Of a DNA stretch of 64,000 bases, positions 56,097 through 64,000 are shown one piece after another. Under the pieces are notes generated by a model. The model was not told the origin of the DNA. It saw nothing but the letters and a program-made list of their open reading frames with translations, and made no database searches. Both the position numbers and the translations under genes were made by a program. Source of the stretch: Curtobacterium citreum (GTDB taxonomy: Bacteria > Actinomycetota > Actinomycetes > Actinomycetales > Microbacteriaceae); the NCBI RefSeq assembly GCF_006715175.1, contig NZ_VFMQ01000001.1, positions 2,108,001 through 2,172,000 on the forward strand, read 5' to 3'. Positions within the stretch are counted from its first letter, which is position 1. Each line of letters begins with the position of its first letter.

Positions 56097-56831
56097 CTAG
56101 AGCAGGCCCTGGATGGTTGCTTCCGCCAGTGCTCGAGCTGCGGGGACGGTCGTCTGCTCCTCGGACTTGGCCGCGGGCGGCTCCTCGTCCTTGGCGTCGG
56201 GCGTGCCGGCTGCCTTCTCCTGATCGGTGGTGGTCGCCAGAGCACCCTTGAGCGCGGTGATCGCGCCCTCGAGGTCTTCCCTGGCCTCGGTCGGGACGAT
56301 CTGCCCCGCCTTCACGCCGGCAGCGACCGCGAGCGCGGCCGACTTCACGGCGAGGATCTCGGTCTCCTGGTTCGCTCCCACCGGCACGACGGACACCTCG
56401 TGGATGGTGAGCTTCCGGAGCTCGTAGTAGTAGCCGTCGTTCTCGGACTCGACGAGCGCGCCCTCGACGACGTCGTACGCGAACGACATCTGCTTGACCA
56501 GACCGGCCTTCAGCAGCTTGTACGTCTGCGCGCCGTTGTTGATCGACGTGTCGAGCTGGACGTGCACGAACAGGCCGCGCTCGTCCTCCTTCGCCTCGAT
56601 CGTCTGCCCGATGAGCATGTACGGGTCGTCCATCCGGTGCCGCCAGTAGACCGGGATCCCGGACCCGTTCGGCCCGAAGGTCTTCAGCGACTCCGCGAAC
56701 GCCCCCGGCAGGACGACGTCGCCGTACGAGTCCTTGTTGCCGAACACCGACGCGTACCCGGTGAACTGGCCCTCGCCGTCCGGCGCATCGGCCTTGACCT
56801 CGATGTCGACGGTCTTCGTCTTCACGGTCAC
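56097..56831 (-). CDS. Prohead maturation protease (S78-type)
   Basis: 244 residues from GTG 56831 with GGAGGAG upstream; TVKTKTVDIEVKADAPDGEG, then GYASVFGNKDSYGDVVLPGA, and WRHRMDDPYMLIGQT, the S78/U35-like HK97 gp4 pattern. The stop of the portal gene overlaps its start. A disordered acidic end (KDEEPPAAKSEEQTTV) may act as scaffold. Confidence 0.9.
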   Translation of the reverse strand: MTVKTKTVDIEVKADAPDGEGQFTGYASVFGNKDSYGDVVLPGAFAESLKTFGPNGSGIPVYWRHRMDDPYMLIGQTIEAKEDERGLFVHVQLDTSINNGAQTYKLLKAGLVKQMSFAYDVVEGALVESENDGYYYELRKLTIHEVSVVPVGANQETEILAVKSAALAVAAGVKAGQIVPTEAREDLEGAITALKGALATTTDQEKAAGTPDAKDEEPPAAKSEEQTTVPAARALAEATIQGLL

Positions 56832-58258
56832 GACTCCTCCTCGGCGCGGAACCGCTGCTCCGCCTCGGTGTTGAACTGCTTCGCGACGGTCGCCGCTTCG
56901 ATGACGTCGACGCCGGCCTTCACCAGGTCGGCGACGAGCTCGCGGTCCCACCGCGGGCCGTCCCACCAGTCCGAGCCGGCCGCCTTCTGCGACCGGACGA
57001 CCTGCTCCTGCCGGGCCGCGAACTTCGCGACCACCGGGCCGGTCTTCCCGTCCTGCGGGGACGCCTGACCGCCGACGAGGACGTTCAGCGGCGTGATCAG
57101 CTCGTCGCCGCCGTCGATCGCGGACATGTTCTGCTTCGCGCGCGCCTCGTTGCGAGTCATCCACGGCGCCCCGACGGACGTCGACAGGACGCCGGCCTGC
57201 TCCTCGAACGAGCCGCGCATCTTCGCCTCGACGTTCGCCTCGACGTACTGGTTCGGCGTGCCGAGCAGCGGGACGAGGGTCGCGTCGAGCGTCTGCTCCC
57301 ACGCCGAGATGTACGGGCCCAGCGCGGGGCCGTAGAGCATCTCCTTGAACGCCTTGATGTTCGAGAAGGTGCCCTCCCGGGCGCCGACGAGCTCGGGCGC
57401 GATGTGGAACGCCGCGGCGACCTCCGCGTCCGTCAGCTGACGACCCTCGAGGTCGAGGGTGTCGCGGGGCCGGAACGCGTCGATGGCCTTGTACTGCATG
57501 CCGTCCTCGAGGACCGGGGTGCCGCCCTCCTGGCCGCCGCCGCGGGAGAAGTTCTGCCACGAGCGGCCGAACCGCTCGCGCGCACCGTCGGCCCACGGGG
57601 TGTTCGCGGGCCGCTCGATGACGCCCGCGGTGCGTGCGCCGTTCCGCCAGATCGACCGGCGGTACCGGACCGCCTCCGTCTGCTCGTCGAGGAGGTCTCG
57701 GAGCGTCTTCAGCGGCGACGTGCCGCTGGCGCCCTTCGTCGCGTAGCCGGCGTCGAGGATGAACCCGGCCGGGTCGAGCTCCTGCACGGTGCCGTCCGGC
57801 TTCCGGACGTTCACCGACGTGATCCGGTCCAGCGCGTCCGCGGCGAACGTGACCAGGCGGGCCGGGATCCGGACGAGCTCGTAGCCGTCGTCGCGTTCGA
57901 CGATGCGGACCGCGAACCGGTCGTAGATCAGGCCCTCGATGAGGACCCGCTCCCAGAACCGGTACGCCGTCTCGCCAGGGGCTCGCGACGGGCGCCGCAG
58001 CACCTCGGCGAGCGCCCCGTCGCGCACCCGGCGGCGGTCCTGCTCGCCGACGAACTCGTAGAGGTGCATCGGGACCGACGCGATGTTCCGCGCGGCGAAC
58101 CCGACGACCTTCCGGATCGACGGCTGGTTCTTCCACGACGGGTCGTTCGACAGCTCCGCGGCCCACTCGACGAGCGGGACCCCCGGGTCGACGACCTCGA
58201 TGTTCGTGCCGGCGAGGTGCGTGGACAGCTCGCCGAGGGTCTGGAACACGGCGCTCAT
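56828..58258 (-). CDS. Phage portal protein, HK97 type
   Basis: 476 residues. NIASVPMHLYEFVGEQDRRR, FWERVLIEGLIYDRFAVRIV and VGAREGTFSNIKAFKEMLYG correspond to the clip/stem region of HK97-like portals. The stop overlaps the protease start and the start overlaps the upstream small gene. Confidence 0.93.
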   Translation of the reverse strand: MSAVFQTLGELSTHLAGTNIEVVDPGVPLVEWAAELSNDPSWKNQPSIRKVVGFAARNIASVPMHLYEFVGEQDRRRVRDGALAEVLRRPSRAPGETAYRFWERVLIEGLIYDRFAVRIVERDDGYELVRIPARLVTFAADALDRITSVNVRKPDGTVQELDPAGFILDAGYATKGASGTSPLKTLRDLLDEQTEAVRYRRSIWRNGARTAGVIERPANTPWADGARERFGRSWQNFSRGGGQEGGTPVLEDGMQYKAIDAFRPRDTLDLEGRQLTDAEVAAAFHIAPELVGAREGTFSNIKAFKEMLYGPALGPYISAWEQTLDATLVPLLGTPNQYVEANVEAKMRGSFEEQAGVLSTSVGAPWMTRNEARAKQNMSAIDGGDELITPLNVLVGGQASPQDGKTGPVVAKFAARQEQVVRSQKAAGSDWWDGPRWDRELVADLVKAGVDVIEAATVAKQFNTEAEQRFRAEEES

Positions 58259-58461
58259 GCGGGCACCACCTGCACGTACGCGATCCGCGACGTCGGGACG
58301 AGCACCGACCCGTCGACGGGGACCGGAGTCGGTCCGTCGACGGCGCGCGCGTCCACGAGGGTCACGCAGGTGCGGGTCGCGGACTCGACGACGCCCTCGA
58401 GGGCCGTCTCCGCCGTCACGACGATGACCGTCCGGCCCGTCAGGGTCTTGAGCTCACGCAC
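58255..58461 (-). CDS. Small protein between terminase and portal
   Basis: 68 residues from GTG 58461 (AAGGGA before it): MRELKTLTGRTVIVVTAETA, then GVVESATRTCVTLVDARAV. Small beta-barrel (Sm-like) character; commonly seen in this position in actinophages. Confidence 0.7.
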   Translation of the reverse strand: MRELKTLTGRTVIVVTAETALEGVVESATRTCVTLVDARAVDGPTPVPVDGSVLVPTSRIAYVQVVPA

Positions 58462-58475
58462 GCGCGGTCCCTTCG

Positions 58476-60101
58476 TCAGACCACGAGCAGCTCCTCGTCC
58501 TCGTAGGCGGACGTGAACGGCTCGGGGGGTTCGGTGTTGTCGTGCGCCCACTGCGCGGCCGAGACGGCGACGATCGGGGCGATGTCCACGACGCTGTTGA
58601 TGCGGTCCCAGACGCGGACCTCGTTGAGCTTCCGGGACACGGCGCCCGACACGGCGAGGTTCAGCGACTCCTGGTCGCCGCGGTGCCGCAGGGTTCGCTG
58701 CCGGACCCGGTCCTTCGTCTGCCCGGCCGACGAGCCGAGCGCGGTGCCCTCGATGCGGTGCACGGTCAGGCCGGCCTTCTCGAGCGGTTCCGCGAACTCA
58801 GCCGACGGGGCGCCGCGAGTCTGCAGCGCGACCTCCGTGATGCCGTTCTTCTCGGCCGCGCGCTTCACCGCGTCGACGACCCAGAGCATCCCGGGGCGCT
58901 GCGCGATCAGCTCGCAGTGCAGCAGCCCGTCCGCCCGGTCGCCGACGACGGACACGTACGTCATCTCGCGATCGGCGCCGGTGTCGACTCCAAGGATCAG
59001 CCGTGCGCCCTCGGCGGGCTCCGAGTACGGGTCCGCGCAGTCGGCCCACGCGCCCGCGTCGAGGTGCGCGTCGATGCTCGCCGTGACCCACTGGCAGAGC
59101 ACCTCGGTCTTCGTGACCACCTCCGGCTCACCGGAAGCAAGGTCGGAGAGCAGCTGCTCGACGTTGTAGCCGTACCCGATCGACGGGTTCGACTGGAAGT
59201 ACCCCTCCGGGTCGTCGATCGCCGCGTCCTCGTGCGCCGACCACTCGAACAGGCCGTTCGTGGTGTCGTGCTCGTTCGCGAACTCCTCGGCGGCCTGCAG
59301 CCCCGTCTCGACGTACTCGGCCCAGAGCCGGCACGTCTCCGTCGCGGACGCACGCAGGTCAGCGAGGACCACCGACCGGGCGTCGCCGGCGGACGAGATC
59401 GCCCACATCTGCGAGTTGAACGTGCCGTTCAGCGTCTTCGAGAACGCCGCCCAGCCGTCCCAGGTCTTCTGCTCCCGGAGCTCGTCGATGATCGCCCGCG
59501 CCGTCGAGTCGCCGCGGGCACCGCCGGACGCGAGCGCCGCGATCTCGTACCGTGCCCCGTTCGCGAGCCGGATCGCCTCGGACCCGTTCGTCGTCGACGG
59601 CGTCCGCGACTGCTTCGCGAGCACCGGGACCAGCACCTCGCGCTCAGCCGGCGTGAACCGGTCCGGCCAGCGCAGCACCTCCGGGTTCGAGCGCTCGAGA
59701 ACGCGGCGCCACACCTTCTTCGCGGTGTCGCGGTCCTGCGCCGTCCCGAGGACGAGGAAGTCGTGCGCCGCGATGTGGTCCGGGAACGACTCCGAGTCCA
59801 CGAACAGCCACCACGCGGCCAGCACCTCGATCAGCTTCGTCTTGCCGTTCTGGCGGCCGACGATGATGATCACCTTGCGGAACCGGTACGTGCCGTCCTC
59901 GAGCAGCTCAAGCGCGTGGATCAGCAGCCAGCACTGCCACGGCCGCAGCGTCACCCCGAGGTACACCCGAGCGAACTCGATGACGTGGAACCCGTGCGAC
60001 GTCTCCGGCGTCAGCGGCCGGAGCGGACGCGTCCAAACGCGCGGCTCCTCACGCCCCTTGCCGCCGCGGAGGGCGACCCTTAGCTGCTGCGAAACCTGCA
60101 A
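58476..60101 (-). CDS. terL: Terminase large subunit
   Basis: 541 residues. ATPase Walker A in VGRQNGKT and Walker B in ARAIIDELREQ; the C-terminal nuclease part has VDTGADREMTYVSVV (metal-ligand Asp). Packages DNA through the portal. The start is TTG at 60101, overlapping terS by 53 bp; no better start was found downstream before conserved sequence. Confidence 0.94.
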   Translation of the reverse strand: MQVSQQLRVALRGGKGREEPRVWTRPLRPLTPETSHGFHVIEFARVYLGVTLRPWQCWLLIHALELLEDGTYRFRKVIIIVGRQNGKTKLIEVLAAWWLFVDSESFPDHIAAHDFLVLGTAQDRDTAKKVWRRVLERSNPEVLRWPDRFTPAEREVLVPVLAKQSRTPSTTNGSEAIRLANGARYEIAALASGGARGDSTARAIIDELREQKTWDGWAAFSKTLNGTFNSQMWAISSAGDARSVVLADLRASATETCRLWAEYVETGLQAAEEFANEHDTTNGLFEWSAHEDAAIDDPEGYFQSNPSIGYGYNVEQLLSDLASGEPEVVTKTEVLCQWVTASIDAHLDAGAWADCADPYSEPAEGARLILGVDTGADREMTYVSVVGDRADGLLHCELIAQRPGMLWVVDAVKRAAEKNGITEVALQTRGAPSAEFAEPLEKAGLTVHRIEGTALGSSAGQTKDRVRQRTLRHRGDQESLNLAVSGAVSRKLNEVRVWDRINSVVDIAPIVAVSAAQWAHDNTEPPEPFTSAYEDEELLVV

Positions 60102-60417
60102 AGTCCAGGACCTCCTGATCGACCGGCGCCTTCTCCTCCGAGGAGACCTCGTCGGCGTCGGCCGGGCTCGGCGCCGCCGTGCTCGGCAGGGCCGCGGACC
60201 CCGGTGCGCGATCCAGCACCCGGCGGACGTCCTTCAAGGCCGACAGGTACGCCGAATACGTCCGCGACCCGCCGCCCTCGTCCATCTCCTTCGCCAGCGA
60301 CTTCACCAACGCGACGAGCGGAGCCTCCTCGGGGATCCGGAGCAGCCCAGTGGCCTTCAGCATGCGCGTCACAGCGGCCCTGTGCTCCCGACTGGCGGCC
60401 TTTCGTCCCTCAGGCAT
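60049..60417 (-). CDS. terS: Terminase small subunit
   Basis: 122 residues: REHRAAVTRMLKATGLLRIP, then SRTYSAYLSALKDVRRVLDR, and a disordered Glu/Asp-rich linker before a C-terminal TerL-binding segment. Position directly before terL supports the call. Confidence 0.82.
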   Translation of the reverse strand: MPEGRKAASREHRAAVTRMLKATGLLRIPEEAPLVALVKSLAKEMDEGGGSRTYSAYLSALKDVRRVLDRAPGSAALPSTAAPSPADADEVSSEEKAPVDQEVLDFAGFAAAKGRPPRRQGA

Positions 60418-60566
60418 GATTCTGGGGCCTCCCTGGTGGCAAAAACGCGTCAGAAACGCGGGGGGAGAGGAACACTCATGGCGGGGGGTGCCCCGGGTGC
60501 GGGCAAGCCAGCGGCTTATGCTCCCCTACCCCCGCAGTGGGGCCGCGGCATCGGATGGCGGCTCCG

Positions 60567-60572
60567 TAGTCT
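60567..60572 (+). promoter_or_regulatory. Predicted -10 box of the HEPN-like gene
   Basis: TAGTCT, 8 nt before the ATG at 60581; no ribosome binding site between. Confidence 0.45.
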
Positions 60573-60580
60573 TGCCAGCC

Positions 60581-61192
60581 ATGGGGATCAGTGCAAAGCA
60601 GGCAGCAGACGACGTGTTCGACCGGGCCCAAGCGCTCTTGGATGAAGCACCGTCCGTGTCGTCTCCGCTGGTTGCAGATGACCTGAGGCGTTCCGCGCTA
60701 GCCCTCGGTGTGGCCGCGCTGGACACGTACCTCCATTGGGCTCTGGCGAAGGCCCCGCTCAAGAAGATGCCGAGCGCGTTGAAGAACCTGGACGTGCCGT
60801 TCGGCGAGCTCGTGGAGCTGAGCGAGGCGATGGCTGCGAGCCGAACGACGATTCGTCCGAAGGTTCGAGTCCGACACACCCTTGAGCGGGTCATCCTGGC
60901 GCACACCTTCCAGAGCTCGCGCGGCGTTGGCGACGCAATGCAGATGCTTGGGACTCGCAAAGCGTTTGCGAAGATCGAAACTAAAATCAATCCGGCTCAG
61001 AAGGCGCAGTCGATCCAGGATCAGCTCAATCGGATAGTACGTCGTCGAAATCAAGTAGTTCACGAGGGTGACATGCAACGTCAATCGCGACCTCGTCGAA
61101 TAGCTCGAGAGCCAGTCGATACTGCCGAGGTTGCGGATGATCTGACGTGGCTCCGGGGACTTGTGCAGGCCATCGATGAGGTTCTCGCTTAG
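60581..61192 (+). CDS. Plus-strand cargo protein with RX4H motif, HEPN-like
   Basis: 203 residues, opposite to the late operon and convergent with the HNH gene (4-bp overlap of the stops). MGISAKQAADDVFDRAQALL, then LALGVAALDTYLHWALAKAP and, near the end, NRIVRRRNQVVHEGDM: R-N-Q-V-V-H fits the RX4H catalytic motif of HEPN RNases (the 'RNxxxHG' form often seen in RiboL-PSP-HEPN-like proteins). TAGTCT lies 8 nt before its ATG and there is no Shine-Dalgarno. GC content is lower than its neighbours around 60.9-61.1 kb. The inserted place and own promoter suggest a moron with a defence-type role. Confidence 0.7.
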   Translation: MGISAKQAADDVFDRAQALLDEAPSVSSPLVADDLRRSALALGVAALDTYLHWALAKAPLKKMPSALKNLDVPFGELVELSEAMAASRTTIRPKVRVRHTLERVILAHTFQSSRGVGDAMQMLGTRKAFAKIETKINPAQKAQSIQDQLNRIVRRRNQVVHEGDMQRQSRPRRIAREPVDTAEVADDLTWLRGLVQAIDEVLA

Positions 61193-61485
61193 AGCCAGCG
61201 CCGGCTGGGCGAGCCAAGGCCCGCTCTCGGGGCGCCGTTGCCGCGGTCGCGGTTGCAGCCTCGGTGCGACGGCCGTCCGTTCGCGGGGTCGTCGTAGTGC
61301 TCGGGGTGGGTGCTGGCCGGGAAGTAATGGTCATACTCGAACGAGCTGTCCGTGGAGCCGTCGGGGACAGTCCAGTCGATCAGCTGCCCACACAGCCAGC
61401 AGGGTGCGTCCTCGGCCGCCCAGGCGGTGCGGCGTTCCTCTCGGACGGCGCGCATCCGGCGCGTTGACGGGTGGTGCTTGCTCAC
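61189..61485 (-). CDS. HNH endonuclease next to the terminase
   Basis: 98 residues. CWLCGQLIDW supplies the zinc-type CxxC, FEYDHYFPASTHPEHYDDPA the His-metal core and HRGCNRDRGN the C-terminal CxxxN part. HNH enzymes beside terS/terL in cos-type actinophages assist DNA packaging and end processing. GTG start at 61485 with GGAGG 5 nt upstream. Confidence 0.9.
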   Translation of the reverse strand: MSKHHPSTRRMRAVREERRTAWAAEDAPCWLCGQLIDWTVPDGSTDSSFEYDHYFPASTHPEHYDDPANGRPSHRGCNRDRGNGAPRAGLGSPSRRWL

Positions 61486-61916
61486 GTCGCCTCCAGCCAG
61501 GTGGGATCGGCGGGACCGCAGGTACGCCTCGGAGCCTGGAGGTCCCCGTCATGAGCGTCCTTCGCGGCACTTCCGGGTCGCGTCAACGCCCCCGCCGAAG
61601 TAGTTCCTCGTGCTCGCGCCGCGTGCGGTGGTTCGCTGTGCGGCCGGTCCCAGAGCGAGGTGCGGGCCCGGCGGCGGTTGCGGTAGCGGTGCGTGTCGGC
61701 GGGCACGAGGAAGTCTGCGGGCCGGCGCAACGCCTCAGAAGCGCCGGCCCGGGATCCGTTCGCCTCCGACGGCCGGGCGGATCAGCCCGTAGCCCGGGGC
61801 AACGACGCCTCACCGGGGTACGACGAAGGCCCCCACCGGTGATGGTGAGGGCCTTCGGAAAGCGTGATGGCAACCGTGACGTAGTGGTTCGCTTCCGCAA
61901 GGCTAGCACGGGTTTG
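61486..61916. other. 430-bp gap upstream of the HNH gene, possible late promoter
   Basis: An 82-codon minus-strand reading (61482-61730) ends in a GTGA overlap with the HNH start, which supports it, but its residue pattern is weak and a competing frame exists, so it is not called. The stretch around 61731-61823 is the best place for the late-operon promoter. No clear -10 was identified. Confidence 0.35.
61824..61857. terminator. Hairpin after the HTH gene at 61917
   Basis: A 14-bp stem (61824-61837 with 61844-61857) with a single mismatch that becomes a G-U pair in the minus-strand RNA, and a 6-nt loop, 60 bp after the stop of the minus-strand helix-turn-helix gene. It would separate the replication genes from the late operon. 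Confidence 0.65.
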
Positions 61917-62141
61917 TCAGGTACCGGGTGGGGTTCGTCGTGCGGCGTGTCCCCACCGGCCGGTCTTGCGCTTCAGCTGGCGGCGTCGGTACTCGGCTTG
62001 GACCTCCTCGCGGCGGAGCAGCTTCTCCCTGCCGCGGCCGTAGACGGTGACGGCGCCGCTGGTGATGTAGCCGCTGAGGGTCTGGCGGGTGATGCCGAGG
62101 TGCTTGATCGCCTGCGCCTTCGTCCACCAGTCGTCAGCCAC
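61917..62141 (-). CDS. Small helix-turn-helix DNA-binding protein
   Basis: 74 residues from GTG 62141: ADDWWTKAQAIKHLGITRQT, then LSGYITSGAVTVYGRGREKL is an HTH_17/MerR-type module, followed by a basic tail. Overlaps the upstream gene by 8 bp. Possibly a regulator of the late promoter. Confidence 0.75.
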   Translation of the reverse strand: MADDWWTKAQAIKHLGITRQTLSGYITSGAVTVYGRGREKLLRREEVQAEYRRRQLKRKTGRWGHAARRTPPGT

Positions 62142-63054
62142 CCTCGCCGTCCTCCTCGCCCCACTCGACCGCCGTGCCGGTCGCGAGGGACCGGTGCGGC
62201 CCGTTGTGGCCGAGACGCCGCGCGCAGACCGCGGGCCGCCGCTGCACCATTGCCGTCGCCGCGCACGCCGGTGCTGCGCGCGGCTTGTCGAGGGGTTCCC
62301 CGTCGGCCGGGTAGTAGCCGTGCTCGTCGTAGAACCGGAGCACGGCGCCGCGGTCCCAGACCTGCCGTTCCTCACGGAGCTCCTGCATGAGCTTCCGTGC
62401 GGTCTTCTCCGATGCGAGGTACGTCGCGCCGGGCACGGTGTCGTCGCAGTGGTCGCAGCGGACCACGAAGTCGGTGACGTCCTCCGAGGCCCACTCGGCG
62501 CCGACGGCGTAGTGGTCGCAGACCTCGCAGGGGCGGGGCAGCACCTGACGCTCCCGCTGGGGTCGGCGCGGGTACTTGCCGAACAGCGGTCGGAAGATGT
62601 CACCGATGTCGGTGACGAACACCTCGCCGCTGTCGTGGAGCACGATCGCGTCCCACCGGATGAGAAGCCACGTGACGAGGATCTTCACGAGCTCGCCCGC
62701 GCCGGCCGGGGTGGCTTCGGCGCGGAAGCCCTGCTCCTCGTCGCCGCGCTTCCACACGGCGACGACGGTCGCCGGCGGGTTCACCTGCAGGGCGCCGGCC
62801 CAGTAGGTGACCCACTGGATGAGGCGGGCGTAGGCGTCGTCGGTGTCGTCGATCGCGTCGGCGCGGAACGGGAGCGGGGCCTCCTTCGACGCGGCGCGGG
62901 GCATGCCGTCGCCCATGACGCCGAGGGACGGGATCGCGAGGGACCGGGCGTAGGCGATGAGGCCGGCGGCGTCGCCGAGTGCTCGGCGTGCTCGGGTGGC
63001 GGTGAGGGCGTACGCGGTGTCCGCGTCGACCTCGGGGGTGGTGGGGTCGGTCAC
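62134..63054 (-). CDS. Unknown phage protein with zinc-binding Cys pairs
   Basis: 306 residues: helical N-terminal half (AGLIAYARSLAIPSLGVMGD; LIQWVTYWAGALQVNPPATV) and CEVCDHYAVGAEWASEDVTD, then RCDHCDDTVPGATYLA with two CxxC pairs, then a small C-terminal end (VCARRLGHNGPHRS). Commonly seen near replication genes of actinophages. Confidence 0.75.
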   Translation of the reverse strand: MTDPTTPEVDADTAYALTATRARRALGDAAGLIAYARSLAIPSLGVMGDGMPRAASKEAPLPFRADAIDDTDDAYARLIQWVTYWAGALQVNPPATVVAVWKRGDEEQGFRAEATPAGAGELVKILVTWLLIRWDAIVLHDSGEVFVTDIGDIFRPLFGKYPRRPQRERQVLPRPCEVCDHYAVGAEWASEDVTDFVVRCDHCDDTVPGATYLASEKTARKLMQELREERQVWDRGAVLRFYDEHGYYPADGEPLDKPRAAPACAATAMVQRRPAVCARRLGHNGPHRSLATGTAVEWGEEDGEGG

Positions 63055-63293
63055 AGCTCAACCTCCTCGTGCAGCAACAAGTCAGGGCCCTCCTGCTCAA
63101 TGAAGCCGAGAGCGAGCAGCTCGTCCATCGGCCCGCTTGGATCGGTCGTGTCCTCTTCCGGGCCCCAGGCGTGCAGGTCGGGGTGGACGGTGAGAACGTC
63201 GACGCTGTTGCAACGCGACCCGTACGCGTAGTGGAGCTTGTGCCAGAGTCCCACTGCCCCGAAGCTCAGCTGGTCAGTGCCGTCGATGTGCAA
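63051..63293 (-). CDS. Small protein of 80 residues, unknown
   Basis: MHIDGTDQLSFGAVGLWHKL, then NSVDVLTVHPDLHAWGPEED and an acidic end (LLLHEEVEL). ATGA-type overlap with the next gene. Not recognised. Confidence 0.65.
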   Translation of the reverse strand: MHIDGTDQLSFGAVGLWHKLHYAYGSRCNSVDVLTVHPDLHAWGPEEDTTDPSGPMDELLALGFIEQEGPDLLLHEEVEL

Positions 63294-63379
63294 GGTCGCT
63301 CCTTCGAGATCGTGGGCCGGTCGGGAGGCTGCGGCGTATGTTCTGACGCGGCCTGCCCGCCGGCCCTGGGTGAGTGCGT

Positions 63380-63757
63380 TCAGCTCTGTAGTGCGCGCTG
63401 CTTCTCGTCGTGCTCGCGGATCCAGGTGTGATCACCGGCGGCGAGATGTTGGTCGTACTCGTCGACGCTGACCCCGGCGGCATCGCACCAGCGCTGCTTC
63501 GCCTCGAGCATGTACTGCTCGTGTTCGGCGCTGCGGCGCTCGCCGCGTCGCCGCTCGTCGACGACACGGATCACGTCGGCTGGCATGCAGTAGCGCGTCT
63601 CGGTGGCGTAGTGCTCGACGGCCGCGGTGCGCGCTTCGGCGTACGTGATGTCCGAGCCGAGGACTTCAGTCCATGCCGCGACCGAGATGTCCGTCAGGTG
63701 CCGTCCATCGAGGCCCTGCATCCAGCTGAGGAGTGCCGCGGTGTCCTGCTGCTTCAT
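63380..63757 (-). CDS. Putative replisome organiser-like helical protein
   Basis: 125 residues: LLSWMQGLDGRHLTDISVAA, then ITYAEARTAAVEHYATETRY, MPADVIRVVDERRRGERRSA and a helical end. The pattern is similar to small actinophage helicase-loader/replisome-organiser proteins (DnaI-like). Overlaps the gene upstream. Confidence 0.6.
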   Translation of the reverse strand: MKQQDTAALLSWMQGLDGRHLTDISVAAWTEVLGSDITYAEARTAAVEHYATETRYCMPADVIRVVDERRRGERRSAEHEQYMLEAKQRWCDAAGVSVDEYDQHLAAGDHTWIREHDEKQRALQS

Positions 63758-64000
63758 ATTCCTGGTCCCTTCGTGCGGCGCGCTCGATCAGCGCCATCGC
63801 TTCTTCTTGCCGTTGTTGCCCCCGGGACTGCCCGGGGTTGCGACCCATCCGGAGGCGCAGCTTGTCGTACTGCTTGCGGAACGTCGGCATCGACAAGATG
63901 TTCGATCGCCAGAAGTCATCTCGCTGCGACCACTCAAGGACCTGCATGGCCTCGTCGAGCGGTCTGTGATCGCGATCCAAGAGCAGACGTGCTGCGTCTC
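63666..64000 (-). CDS. C-terminal end of a replication-type protein, runs off the window
   Basis: The open frame enters at base 64000 and reads ARLLLDRDHRPLDEAMQVLE, then WSQRDDFWRSNILSMPTFRK and QYDKLRLRMGRNPGQSRGQQ. The xxxLxWxxxDxFWxxNIxSxxxxRxxYDxLxxxM pattern is the common C-terminus of actinophage replication proteins with a helix-turn-helix or primase-type N-terminus. Its end overlaps the next gene by 92 bp. Confidence 0.75.
   Translation of the reverse strand, partial: DAARLLLDRDHRPLDEAMQVLEWSQRDDFWRSNILSMPTFRKQYDKLRLRMGRNPGQSRGQQRQEEAMALIERAARRDQEYEAAGHRGTPQLDAGPRWTAPDGHLGRGMD

Larger units (their letters stand above)
27207..64000. mobile_element. Prophage (siphovirus-like), left part; right end outside window
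   Basis: Begins inside a DUF779 gene and continues to the end of the window. Contents are a putative excisionase at the left edge, a 13-kb accessory region, then a complete leftward late operon (terminase to receptor-binding protein) and the first replication genes. No integrase, repressor or attR is visible, so at least several kb more lie to the right. The exact core of the attachment site cannot be defined without attR. Confidence 0.93.

Noticed and set aside
61482..61730. 82-codon ORF overlapping the HNH start
   Set aside because: The GTGA overlap is suggestive, but an alternative frame is equally open and the residue pattern is not convincing.
27207..64000. Integrative plasmid or ICE instead of a prophage
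   Set aside because: Complete terminase, portal, capsid, tail and lysis genes are present, and no conjugation or plasmid replication/partition genes are seen.

Overview
The window is high-GC actinobacterial DNA. It is most like a Microbacteriaceae genome of the Curtobacterium type, although the genus is an inference from gene order and protein flavour and was not tested by a search. Bases 1 to about 27,206 are chromosome. Bases from about 27,207 to the end of the window are one side of a large integrated siphovirus-like prophage, whose far end lies beyond base 64,000.

Chromosomal part. All but two of the protein genes are on the minus strand. In transcription order from high to low coordinates they run as follows. 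A two-component system (response regulator then histidine kinase, 25.0-22.8 kb) is followed by tRNA-Leu(CAA) and the ANTAR response regulator pdtaR. Next come a small GNAT acetyltransferase, polA, a DUF885 hydrolase, rpsA, coaE, uvrB, a short-chain dehydrogenase, uvrA, uvrC, rapZ, whiA, gap, pgk and the start of tpiA. This groups nucleotide excision repair (uvrA, uvrB, uvrC), replication and repair (polA), sporulation/division-type regulation (whiA, rapZ) and lower glycolysis (gap, pgk, tpiA), as is usual in actinobacteria. A MenI/YdiI-like thioesterase and a Pro/Ala/Lys-repeat membrane protein are the two plus-strand genes. Terminators are strikingly long, near-perfect palindromes, and two of them (3.1 kb and 17.9 kb) share the same sequence. 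Many genes lack a Shine-Dalgarno and instead carry a TANNNT -10 box 6-9 nt before the start codon, which points to leaderless mRNAs. Two local tandem duplications hit the glycolytic genes: a perfect 42-bp in-frame duplication in gap and a 47-bp-period duplication of the tpiA start.

Prophage part. The left junction cuts a DUF779 gene, leaving only its last 54 codons. Next to it are direct repeats and a double helix-turn-helix protein that looks like an excisionase or directionality factor. From 27.3 to 40.2 kb is an unusually long accessory region. It holds many small unknown proteins, a Doc toxin with a Panacea-domain antitoxin, a phased cluster of DnaA-box-like 9-mers, a secreted M15-like protein with a seven-repeat lectin-type propeller, a membrane-anchored SGNH hydrolase and an O-antigen-polymerase-like membrane protein. 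The late operon then reads leftward from 63.9 to 40.2 kb. It contains replication-type genes, HNH endonuclease, TerS, TerL, portal, S78-type protease, HK97 capsid, head-tail connectors, major tail protein, frameshifted tail assembly chaperones, tape measure, distal tail proteins, an M15 endolysin, several holin-like membrane proteins and a collagen/SGNH receptor-binding protein. A plus-strand gene with an RX4H motif (HEPN-like) is inserted between terS and the HNH gene. No integrase or CI-type repressor is visible, so both are expected beyond base 64,000.

The most interesting hypothesis is that the polymerase and anchored SGNH protein form a lysogenic-conversion cassette. They sit directly beside a receptor-binding protein that also has an SGNH domain, so they could remodel the surface polysaccharide the phage recognises. 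Candidate defence or stabilisation genes (Doc-Panacea and two HEPN-like proteins) surround them.
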